This document shows positions 22,819 through 33,401 of a stretch of 64,000 nucleotides of DNA, in pieces. The DNA comes from Musa acuminata AAA Group (taxonomy: Eukaryota; Streptophyta; Magnoliopsida; Zingiberales; Musaceae): NCBI RefSeq assembly GCF_036884655.1, contig NC_088340.1, positions 31,933,501-31,997,500 on the forward strand, read 5' to 3'. The first letter of the stretch is position 1, and each line of letters opens with the position of its first letter. Both the position numbers and the translations under genes were made by a program. Under the pieces are notes generated by a model. It did not search any database. It had not been told where the DNA came from and worked only from the letters and a program-made list of their open reading frames with translations.

Positions 22819-24420
22819 TGCTAGTCATAAGTGCCCAGCAAGCCAATCACGTGAGTGATGACACATGTGACTTGATATAGAATCTTTTTATTTATTATAT
22901 TTTGGCATATATCACTTTATAACTATTACATATATGCACATGTATATTGTGATGTCCTTGGATTTGTGCAATGAGAATCGAATCGTGATGAGATCACGAA
23001 AATGAGATCGATTCAACTTTAAACACATATCATAAATAATCCCGGTCATAGGTTATTCGAGAGGAACATCGTGATAACCGGACAGACTGGTGTGCTGTAT
23101 ATCCGTCCATATGATGGATGCAGTTGGTCTCATAGCTGCTCGTGTAGGGACACTAGGGATACAGTACAGGTGCTCATTGGAGAATAAGTTCACTGATTGA
23201 TCCGCTTACGGAATGCTGGATGGTTGATGATGCCTTATTGTTAGACAGCGATTCCATAGTCCTAGTGGTATATATGGTCCTTAGACTTGAGACACCAAGG
23301 ATGTCCTGTATGAGTGCTCTACTCTTTGATACCAGACTTATACGTTTGGTTGTCCCAGATCTAGCACAGCTAGTCATTGGGAGTGGTAGTCGACCTTACG
23401 AGGGCTATTGAGTGTCAATAGAGGATCATCCACTCTCGGCGTCATGAGAGGAATATCCCATGTGTTTTTACTCAAACAAATCCCTAGCTAAGGTCATTCG
23501 GGTTGAGAGAGAAAGAGTTCTCCGGGAGAATCCGATTAGAGCGAGACTCGAGTAGAAACCGTATGGGTCTGACAGCACCATGCTCAATATACGATCTTTG
23601 GGATATTAGATGGATGAAGGACTATAGGTACACAGTAACTAAGGATAGGCAGGTCCAATGGATTGGATTCCCCTATATCGTTTGGGGACTACGGCGTAGT
23701 GGCCTAGTATGTCCGTAGTCGATGAGTCGAGTGAATTATTACAAAGATAATAATTCACTAAGTTAGAAGGAGTTCTGACAGGTATGACTCACGGCCAGCT
23801 CGATATTGGGCCTAGAGGGTCACACACATATGGTAGGCATTGCGATGAGTAGAGGCTCGGATATGAGATATCCGATGGAGCCCTTGTCTTATTAGATATC
23901 CAATAAGCCCCTGAATTATTGGATCCCATGGATGAGATCCAATAAGAGCCCATGAGAGATTATTGGATAGAGATCCAGTAATCTAAAAGGCTTGGGTTAT
24001 TGGATGCAGATCCAATACCCACTAGGGGAGGATCCATTAGGGTTTGACAGGGGACCTCTATAAATAGGAGTTATTCAGAGTCTCATAGGCTAGAGCCTTT
24101 GCTTGCCTCACATATTCTCCTTCCCCTCTCCACCTCAGAGCAGGCTTGGAGTTTTGAGGAGCGTCATCGTAGCCCTGTTGTGTGGATCACCGTTAGAGAG
24201 GAGGACGCTTGACCTCCTTCACCCTTTCCTAAAGATCTGCAAGGAAACAAGGATATACGATCTCCCTAGGTAACACAATCTACTCTATACGCAGTTTTTC
24301 AGTTTCGCAGATTTTGTGCACCAATCTTCGCACGACAACGAACATCTCTTTGGGAATCGGGGATTTTGTTTTCTTGTTCTTCCGCTGCGCATGTGATGTC
24401 GACCCTAAGATTTCCCAACA
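22819..24420 (+). repeat. 5' LTR of element B
   Basis: 1602 bp, TGCTAG...CCAACA, with a TATAAATA box near 24059. It is followed at once by the tRNA-Met-type primer-binding site. Confidence 0.93.
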
Positions 24421-24421
24421 G

Positions 24422-24434
24422 TGGTATCAGAGCC
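24422..24434 (+). other. Primer-binding site of element B
   Basis: TGGTATCAGAGCC, complementary to the 3' end of plant initiator tRNA-Met, one base after the LTR end. Confidence 0.93.
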
Positions 24435-24779
24435 AGGTTGTTCGTGCGAATGATCGATTTTGAACTACGTGTGTTGTGTTTAGGAAGAATTTTGACGTCA
24501 AAATTGTTGACGCCAAAACAAGGAAGGGCAGCAACAGTTGCTACCCTCGATCTGCATGCCTACAACCACTTGTAGCGACAACCGTAGCCAGGCAACACAG
24601 CGTCGGCGCATGCGCAAGCGCTGTGCCTGCAGCAGGCTTGCGGCCGACGAGGCTGGCAGCCAACGGGCAGAGGTACCGCAGGGCAGCGGCGCCTGCGACC
24701 ACTGCTCATGTGGGGTGACGTGTCGTAGGGCAGTGGCACTTGTGGTCGTTGCTCCTGCGGGCAAAACCCCCAGCGAGGC

Positions 24780-26469
24780 CATAATATCCCTCACTTTTAA
24801 AAATTTATTAATAAGAATTTATATGTAAATTGGAGGACCTATATATAAATATAGAAATTTCAAGGATTAAACTGTTAAGTTGCAAAAAGAAAAAAATAAA
24901 GAAAATTAAAAATTTCGATTTTATCCCACCGCCTCCCACGTTCTCTATTCCCGAAACAAAGAGAGGAGCTGTGGGGCGTGGGGAGAAGAAGAAGAGAAGT
25001 AAGGAAGAAGAAAAGAAGAAGAAGAGGGAAAAGAAGAGAGGAGGAAGAAGAGGGAGAAGAGAAGAATATAAGAAGAAGAAAAAGAGAGGGAAGTGGGAGA
25101 GAAGCGAGAGGTGGCAGCAGCTAGGGCTGCAGCATCTCTGTTTCCTGCAGGTGGAAACAGAGGAGAGGTGTGGGGCGTTCGAAGAGGAGAAGAAGAGGAA
25201 GAGGAAGAAAAGAAGAAGAGGTTGTGATACCTCTGTTTCTTGCAGAGGAAATAGAGGAGAGGGTGTGTTTGACACCGGGGAGGATGAGGGAAGAAGAAGA
25301 GGAGAAGAAGAGAAGGGAAAGGAGGAGCTGCAGCTCCGGCGGTGGTAGCTATGGCTGGAAGAGAAGGAGAGGAAGGGAAGGTGAGGAAGAAGAGAAGAAG
25401 AAGAAGAAGAAAGGTAGGAGAAGGAAGAAGGAGAAGAAGAGGGAAAAGAGAGGGAAGAGGGAGAGGAGCGAGAGGTGGCAGTAGCTAGGGCTACAGCACC
25501 TCTATTTCCTGCAGGTGGAAATAGAGGAGAGGTGTGGGGCGTTCGAAGAGGAGAAGAAGAAGAAGAGGAAGAAAAGAAGAAGAGGAAGTAGGAGAAGAGG
25601 TTGTGATACCTCTGTTTCCTGCAGAGGAAACATAGGAGAGGGTGTGTGTGACGCCGGGGAGGAGGAGGGAAGAAGAAGAGGAGAAGAAGAAGAGAAGGGA
25701 AAGGAGGAGCTGCGGCTGCGGCGATGGCAACTGCAGTTGGAAGAAGAGAAGGAGAGGAAGATGAGCAGGGGAGGAAGAAGAGGCTGCGGCCATGGCTGAG
25801 GCTGCGACTGCAGCAGTGCAGCTGGGAAAGAAGAGAAGGAAAGGAAGAAGAAGAGAAAGGAAAAAGGAAGAAGAGAGGAAGAGGAGAAGGGGAGGCAGCT
25901 GCGGTAGTGGCAGCTGCAGCTGGATGGAAGGAGAGGAAATAGAGCAGGGGAGGAAGAAGAGGTTGCGGCTGTGGTGGCTGCGGCCGTGGCTGCGACTGCG
26001 GCTGCGGCTGCGACGTTGGTTGCGGTAGCTACGGCAGCGGTGGTGGCTGCAACAGCTGCTTTTGGGAAAGAGAAAGAAAGGAAAGGGAAAGAAGAAGAGG
26101 TTGTGGTTGCGGTGGTGGTGGCTGTGTCTGCGGCAGCTATGTTTGGGAAAGAAAAAAAGTAGGAACGAGAGAAGGGAGGAAGAAAGTAGTACAGTGGAAG
26201 GGGCTATAAATGTGAGGAAGAAAGTAGTATAGTGGAAGGGAGGAAGAAAGTAGCTTGTGAATTTATAAATATTGTTCATGTTTGTCAAGTTGGCTTGGGT
26301 TGCCATAAATGTGAATTATCGAGTGATGTGATATATGATTATAAACTGCATAGGTTTTATATATGTGAATTTGATAGAATATTTTTCAGTGTCCTCAAAT
26401 GTTAGTTTGGATCCTGGATTGGTTTATGATGAAAATTTTAATATCATGGATATTTTGAGGGGCGTGACA
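24780..26469 (+). repeat. 5' LTR of element C, internally deleted
   Basis: 1690 bp. Aligns with the 3' LTR at both ends but lacks about 2.2 kb that the 3' LTR has between about 29510 and 31680; the deletion joint is near 26200-26265, inside short AGGAAGAAAGTAG repeats. The first two bases read CA where the 3' LTR has TG. Confidence 0.85.
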
Positions 26470-26639
26470 GAGGTGGTATCAGAGCATGATTTGAGGATCA
26501 CTGAAATATTTGATATGTTGACGTACAAAATATATTGAGATTTAGTGAACTATAGTGATTGGTGGAAATTTTCTTTGATGCCTTTTAGGAATCTAGGATG
26601 ATGAGGACATTTGGTCCTCCTATTTTATTTGTTTCTGAT

Positions 26640-28107
26640 TAATTAAGGGGATGAAAGGGTTGATCAAAGATACTAAATCAGAGTAGCGCAATGAAAGCAT
26701 GGTAGACCTAATTTCATTGGTGGTAGAAAAATGGGTGATGCAAACGGAGAAGATATTTGATGTACAAAATTGTTCTGATGATCAAAAGATTTCTTTTGCT
26801 ACCTTATATTGAAAGTAGAGGCTGATTATTAATGGCAACAATGAAAAGAAATTTTTGGAGATTAGTGGCAAGAATGATAAGGACAAGTTTACCAATAAAA
26901 ATATGATTGGAAATGAATCAGAAAGTAATAACAAGAGGGTTAAGACATTTGGATTTGAAATGGGAAGTTACCACAAAAGACTCAATCATGTGTGAATTAC
27001 AAGTTAAATTATGAAACAAATTTGTGTTTTCGGGTAACTGGAGTCTATTTTGCTTGTAGAAAATTGGATCATAAAATAAAAGACTGCCCCTTGAACAAGA
27101 AGAAATTGTCACTGCCTCATAAATCATCAGCCCATGTCAGAGTGTATGCTATCATTGAATATGATTCTAAAACTTCTGAATTAGTGATCGAATGTATTAT
27201 GCATGTTTATGAAAGAATGCAAATATTTGTTTGACCATAGATCCTATCTACGATTTGATTCGTAATATGTTGCTTATCACTTGGGTATTCAACCTAGACC
27301 ACTGCATTATGTGATATATGTAAATACAATCATTGGAGATTCTTTGATAACGAACTTGAATCTGGTCCTCTTGTTTGATTCTTATTGGAGAACTTGAACT
27401 TTTTGCTGATTTTATTCTCCTAGAGATTTGGAGTTTTTATATTATACTTGGTATGGATTGGCTATCTTCCTATCATACCAGTATGGATTGGTATATAACA
27501 AATTATCACTTTTTGCATATTTGATCAGTCGATCTTTTATTTTGAGAGTATTGGACATGATTTATCTCCTTGCCTAATGTATCCCAGGATAACTTGCTTG
27601 GATTACCTCCAAACGTGACTTTGCTTTTGATTTGATCCTTGGGACAATCTCAATATCTAAGCCTCTCTACAGAATGATATCATTTGAGTAAGTGGAATTG
27701 AAAAAGCAACTACAAAGACTATTAAATAAGGATTTTATTTGGCTTAATATTTCATCATGGGGTGCTCCGGTATTAGTTAAAAAGATGGAGGGAACATTGA
27801 GGCTTTGTATTGATTATAGACAGTTGAATTAGGTGACCATCAAAAATGAGTATTCTTTAAAATGACGACTTATTTGATTAATTGCAGGATGCACAGGTAT
27901 TTTCAAAGATTGATTGAAGGTCGGGTTACCATCTATTGAGGATCAAGGAGGAGAATATTTCGGTCACTCTTGGATAATTATGTAATTGTATTGTAATAAT
28001 GAAACTATTTGAGAGCAGGAGGAAATAAAACTATCATAATCCTCGTCTTTTCATCGATTTAGTTATGATCAATTTAGAGTACTAAATTTTCTTTTAAGGG
28101 GGGAGAG
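26640..28107 (+). pseudogene. Degenerate gypsy gag-pol of element C
   Basis: Only traces remain: a zinc-knuckle remnant (CRKLDHKIKDCPL, about 27055-27095), and an RT block at about 27750-27960 that reads [26 protein letters not shown] then a stop. No YVDD, RNase H or integrase was found, so about 3 kb of pol is missing. Confidence 0.8.
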
Positions 28108-31100
28108 TGTAATATCCCTCACTTTTAAAAATTTATTAATAAGGATTTATATATAAATTGGAGGACCTATATGTAAATATAGAAATTTCAAGGATTAAAC
28201 TGTTAAGTTGCAAAAAGAAAAAAATAAAGAAAACTAAAAATTTTGGTTTTATCCCACCGCCTCCCACACTCTGTTTCCGAAACAGAGAGAGGAGCTATGG
28301 GGCATGGGGAGAAGAAGAAGAGAAGTAAGGAAGAAGAGGAGAAGAAGAAAAGAAGAAGAAGAGGGAAAAGAAGAGAGGAGGAAGAAGAGGTGAAGAGAAG
28401 AATAGAAGAAGAAGAAAAAGAGAGGGAAGTGGGAGAGAAGCGAGAGGTGGAAGCAGCTAGGGCTGCAGCATTTCTGTTTCATGCAGGTGGAAACAGAGGA
28501 GAGGTGTGGGGCGTTCGAAGAGGAGAAGAAGAAGAAGAGGTTGTGATACCTCTGTTTCCTGCAGAGAAAACAGAGGAGAGGGTGTGTGTGACGCTGGGGA
28601 GGAGGCGGGAAGAAGAAGAGGAGAAGAAGAGAAGGGAAAGGAGGAGCTACGGCTGCGGTGGCGGCAGCTGCGGCTAGAAGAGAAGGAGAGGAAGAGAAGG
28701 TGAGGAAGAAGAGAAGAAGAAGAAAGGTAGGAGAAGGAAGAAGGAGAAGAAGAGGGAAAAGAGAGAGAAGAGGGAGAGGAGCGAGAGGTGGCAGCAGCTA
28801 GGGCTGTAGCACCTCTGTTTCCTGCAAGTGGAAACAGAGGAGAGATGTGGGGTGTTCGAAGAGGAGAAGAAGAAGAAGAGGAAGAGAAGAAGAAGAGGAA
28901 GCAGGAGAAGAGGTTGTGATACCTCTGTTTCCTGCAAAGGAAACAGAGGAGAGGGTGTGTGTGACGCCGGGGAGGAGGCGGGAAGAAGAAGAGAAGGGAA
29001 AGGAGGAGCTGCGGCTGCGGCGATGGCAGCTGCAGTTGGAAGAAGAGAAGGAGAGGAAGATGAGAAGGGGAGGAAGAAGAGGCTGCGGCCGTGGCTGAGG
29101 CTGCGACTGCAGCAGTGCAGCTGGGAAAGAAGAGAAGGAAAGGAAGAAGAAGAGAAAGAAAAAGGGAAGAAGAGAGGAAGAGGAGAAGGGGAGGCAGCTG
29201 CGGTAGTGGCAGCTGCAGTTGGATGGAAGGAGAGGAAACAGAGCAGGGGAAGAAGAAGAGGTTGCGGCTGTGGTGGCTGCGGCCATGGCTGCGACTGCGG
29301 CTGCAGCTGCGACGTTGGCTGCGATAGCTGCGGCCGCGGTGGTGGCTGCCGCAGCTGCTTTTGGGAAAGAGAAAGAAAGGAAAGGGAAAGAAGAAGAGGT
29401 TACGGTTGCGGTGGTGGCGGCTGCGTCTGCGGCAGCTGTGTTTGGGAAAGAAAAAAAGTAGGAACGAGAGAAGGGAGGAAGGAAGTAGTACAGTGGAAGG
29501 GGCTGCGGTTGTGTCGGAAGGGGCGGTCGTGGCTACGACTGTGGTAGTGGCAGCGGCGATGGCTGCGATAGCTGTGTTTGAAAAAAAAAAGAAAACGAAG
29601 GAATGAGAGTAAGAGAGAGCAGGTGACTATACCTCTATGTTCTACATGAGCTGCAGTTGTGGAGGACACGGAGGAAAAGTAGAAGGAATTGGGTTGACAC
29701 CTTCTTTGGATCTTCATATCAAAATATTTGAAAGGCAAGTGTTCCGGTCCTTTCTATTGCAAGCTTTCTAATCTTTTCTATTGCAAGTGTTCTGATCCTT
29801 CCTATTGCAAGCTTTCTAATCTTTTCTCTTGCAAGTATTCTGATCCTTCCTATTGCAAGCTTTCTAATATTTCCTATTGCAAGTGTCCTGATCTTTCCAT
29901 ACTGTAATTTGATCTCTACATTTGCTTTGAATATGAGGAACTTTAAATTGTTCTAGCTTTACATTTGATATAACTCTTGTTTAGACGTAACGATTCGAAT
30001 CTGTGCAACGTCTGAGATTCTGACCTTTTGATACTGAACTGCCTATAAGTCATTTTGAAAACTTTGATTTATTCAAATCTTATTACATTGGAAACTAGAC
30101 TCGTAGATCTTTCTTTTGATACCTGGATTAAAAGATTTAGAGTCCAAATGTCTGCCCAGTTATCTATTGAATCCGACCCTATGGATTATGCAAAACAATG
30201 ATTTTGTTTTCTGACCTTTGGTTATTAAATCAATTGTAACTCTTTGTTGGAAACTTCAATTCATATGAGACTTATTTTATCTGAAAATAGATTGAAATAT
30301 CTTTCCACAATATATTTCTGAGTAAATTAGAGCACAATTGATAGTTTGAATCATTTGTTCAATGTGCCTCTTGAATTCTGCCAAAAATTGAGCTTTGGTC
30401 GATTTCGCATATTTTGGTTTCATTCCTTTGGAAATTGATTTCATCTAACCTTCTTATTTGAATTGAGCTATAAGTGATTGCTTGGAATCCTTGTATGCTT
30501 TTGCTTTCATTTCCTTTCAAATCTAAATACATTTGTGAAGGATTATGTTTGCATCGTATTGACTCAGAAAGGCACATGTACATTTCGTTGTTCCGCATGT
30601 GCCTCCGATATGTCCCAATTTATTGTTCACAATACCCTTTTGTACTTTAGTGTTTGTGAGATTATTTGGACCTTTGCCAGAAATGGTAAAGGGTATGTGC
30701 TTAGAGCCCGCATTGCTCTAGATTATGTTTGGTGGTTATTCAGAAATGGATGGACCATATAATGTTTGGAATCCCACTTCACCATCTATCTGTTTGATAT
30801 GAAATTCAGAGCCGACCTAGCACTTGGGCAGGGTGAGAGGGCTCGAGTAGGAAAGGGCTACCCGTGGATGGAGTCGAGAACTCATCACGGCGTGGAGCCA
30901 CCACTGAGTTAAACCTCACATGCACTATGCTAGGGTACGACGTCTGAGCTTTTGTTTCATATTTTGTATTGATATGCTCCAAAATGTTTCCTATGCCATT
31001 GATATACTTCAAAATGGTTCACATACCATTGATATGTTCCGAAATATTCCATTTGTCATTAATATGCTCCGGAATATTTCATACGCTATTAGTATGCTCC

Positions 31101-31899
31101 AATTATTCTATGCTCCATTTGCTATGATCTGATATGTTCTGAAATATCCTATTTGCCATTGATATGCTTTGGAACATCTCGTATGCTATTGATATGCTCC
31201 AATTACTCTATGCTCCATTTGTTATGAACCAAATATGTTTTGAATGACATGACACATATGATTTTGTATCTAATGAGATTGTATCATTGAGAATTCTTGT
31301 ATTCTGCCTTGCATTATGATATCTTACTTGTGAAACTGTTTCTTTTGTTCTGAATATACTTTGTCACTTGCTGAGCTGTTTTTAGCTCACTCCGTTGTTA
31401 TATAAAATCTTTCAGGTCAGCTAATCACTCTTTGAGATGTTTGAATTGGGCTGAGGCAATGGAAAGCTATTTAGAATTATGGGCAAGTCTTGTTGGTTAT
31501 TATGTTATTGTTGTATAAGCATGTTTTGTATGTAATGAAATGTTGTCGATGAATCGAAATGAATATACTGTGTAAAAGTGTTAGAAGATCTCTCTTATTT
31601 GGAATTTCGAAATGTTAAGTCTAGTTTATGATGATATGAACTTGTGGTGAATAATTGGTGTTCTGATTGTATAATTTATTTAGCTTGTGGATTTATAAAT
31701 GTTGTTCATGTTTGTCAAGTTGGCTTGGGTTGCCATAAATGTGAATTATCGAGTGATGTGATAAATGATTATAAACTGCATAGGTTTTATATATGTGAAT
31801 TTGATAGAATGTTTTTCAGTATCCTCAAATGTTAGTTTGGATCCTGGATTGGTCTGTGATGAAAATTTTAATATCATGGATATTTTGAGGGGCGTGACA
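28108..31899 (+). repeat. 3' LTR of element C (3.8 kb)
   Basis: More than twice as long as the internal region. It contains a purine tract (28290-29600), a ~28/56-bp tandem array (about 29745-29890, TATTGCAAGCTTTCTAAT units) and a ~30-bp tandem array (about 30969-31215, TTGATATGCTCC units). An inverted relative is solo LTR F. Confidence 0.85.
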
Positions 31900-32678
31900 A
31901 AGGCAGCATTGCCTACGGGCGCTGCCTCGCGGGCAGAACCGCCCGCGGAAGGGGCGGTGCAGTGCTCACAGGGGCTCCCGCCCGCAGGGGCAACGCTACC
32001 CACGGGGGCGCCCACCTGCAGGGGCGGCGCCCCGACCCCATTGCACCTGCCGCCACCGGTAGGGTGGTGACGATAGCATCAGCGGTGAAGAGGGAGAGGG
32101 GCTTAGGGTTTTTGGATAAAAAGATAGTTTTGCCCTTATGAATTTGAGAAATTTCAGTTTCTGTCTTTTATCCAAATTATGAAAATACCCCTATGAATTC
32201 AAAAATTTTCTATATGTCCCTGATTTCATAAAATACTAATTAATTAAAAAATTTATTTGATTATTATTTTTATTATTATCTAGTAGTCCTATATGATGAT
32301 GATTATTTATACATGTGATGTATGATATGTGGACGGATGATCATAGACCGTGTGATGTGTGTACTTGTGATTATTATTATTGGGGTATGCGAGCCTCCAT
32401 TATATTTCTCGTTTATCATCGGGCCTGCGTGCCTATGATTAAGTTGTAATCACATGAGGAGGCGCAGTGGGAGCGTGGATGCGATGAGACGGACGATCGC
32501 GATGCATGAAGATGCATTGAGATGTCGACGGAACCGACGAGGATGAGATTGACGATCACAGGGCATGGAGATACACTGTTGCACACATAGATCTTGATGT
32601 GAGTGATTAGGCCTATTGGCTCGAGACTAATCACATTAGGTTGTGGTCCATGATCATCTGGTGTGATTGCTTATACAC

Positions 32679-32737
<59 letters not shown>
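32679..32737. repeat. (TA)n microsatellite in the element B leader
   Basis: Uninterrupted TA run of about 58 bp upstream of the structured leader segment. Confidence 0.9.
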
Positions 32738-32740
<3 letters not shown>

Positions 32741-32904
32741 CATGCGATATAGATATATATTAAATATGTATATGTGTGACATGTCATATTAGGAGACCAA
32801 ATCATAGAAACATCTCTCTCGATAATATTAAGTCGGTAAACGTGAGGCAATTAGATTGACCCACATGGCCTTCCATCGTTATAAGTAGGAACCGATTCCT
32901 GGTG

Positions 32905-33263
32905 TAGGTTGAGTTGGTCGAGTCCCTCGAGACTCACCTATATCGCGATTCGCTGTCTTGCTTACGACATAGAGATGTCACCGGTGACCTGAGGACATGG
33001 TATGCTTGGTCGAGTCCCTCGAGGGTATATCATCAAATCATACTCATCTTGTAACGAAGGTGTTAACTTAATTGAGCATCATGGTTGGTCGAGTCCCTCG
33101 AGACCATGGTGATTCGGAGGTCGAACAGGACGGGAATCACAAGGAGTTGTGATCGGCAAGAGTTATCTACCTTTTAGGCTTAGTGTGATTGGTCGAGTCC
33201 CTCGAAGTTACACTAAGACGCTGATTGGATCCTGATCCCCACTAGAAGTCTGTCGGAGACTTC
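32905..33263 (+). other. Array of conserved stem-loops in the element B leader
   Basis: Four copies of an 18-base core TTGGTCGAGTCCCTCGAG (the fourth ends ...CTCGAA) start at 32914, 33006, 33085 and 33189. Each core folds as TCGAG-TCC-CTCGA. Each is also enclosed by a different outer stem of 9-10 pairs: 32905-32914 with 32932-32940, 32997-33005 with 33025-33033, 33077-33085 with 33103-33111, and 33179-33188 with 33208-33217. Two more perfect 7-bp hairpins follow at 33136-33153 (ATCACAA/TTGTGAT) and 33245-33263 (GAAGTCT/AGACTTC). The array ends about 140 bases before the gag ATG at 33402. An RNA role such as packaging, dimerisation or translation control is inference. Confidence 0.75.
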
Positions 33264-33401
33264 CGTTTCACGTGCTGAGGGTGTCGCATGACTCGTTAGT
33301 AAAAAAGTGAGAGCATATTAAGATAGAAGTTCATATCTTGATAGTTTATTTCTTACAAAATCTGCATGTTATTCATTTCTATTGCATCTTTATTTTCATA
33401 A

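Larger units (their letters stand above)
24780..31899 (+). mobile_element. Element C: gypsy-like retrotransposon nested in the element B leader
   Basis: 7.1 kb. The 3' LTR starts TGTAATATCCCTCACTTTT and both LTRs end GAGGGGCGTGACA. The likely target duplication is GAGGC (24775-24779) and AAGGC (31900-31904), 4 of 5 matching. The primer-binding site TGGTATCAGAGC is at 26474-26485 and a G-rich tract (AAGGGGGGAGAG) precedes 28108. The internal region is only 1.6 kb and badly decayed. Both LTRs contain a very purine-rich GAAGAAG/GAGGAG tract. GC-rich element B leader resumes on its right side. Confidence 0.87.

Noticed and set aside
25491..26306. 271-codon minus-strand open frame, Ser/Leu/Phe/Pro-rich
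   Set aside because: Complement of the GAA/GAG tract in the element C LTR; low complexity with no domain. The same applies to 28828-29547 on the plus strand.
32914..33206. CRISPR-like direct repeats (18-base core with 61-86 base spacers)
   Set aside because: Plant nuclear context inside a retrotransposon leader. The 'spacers' contain the outer stem arms and irregular lengths, so it is a hairpin array, not a CRISPR.
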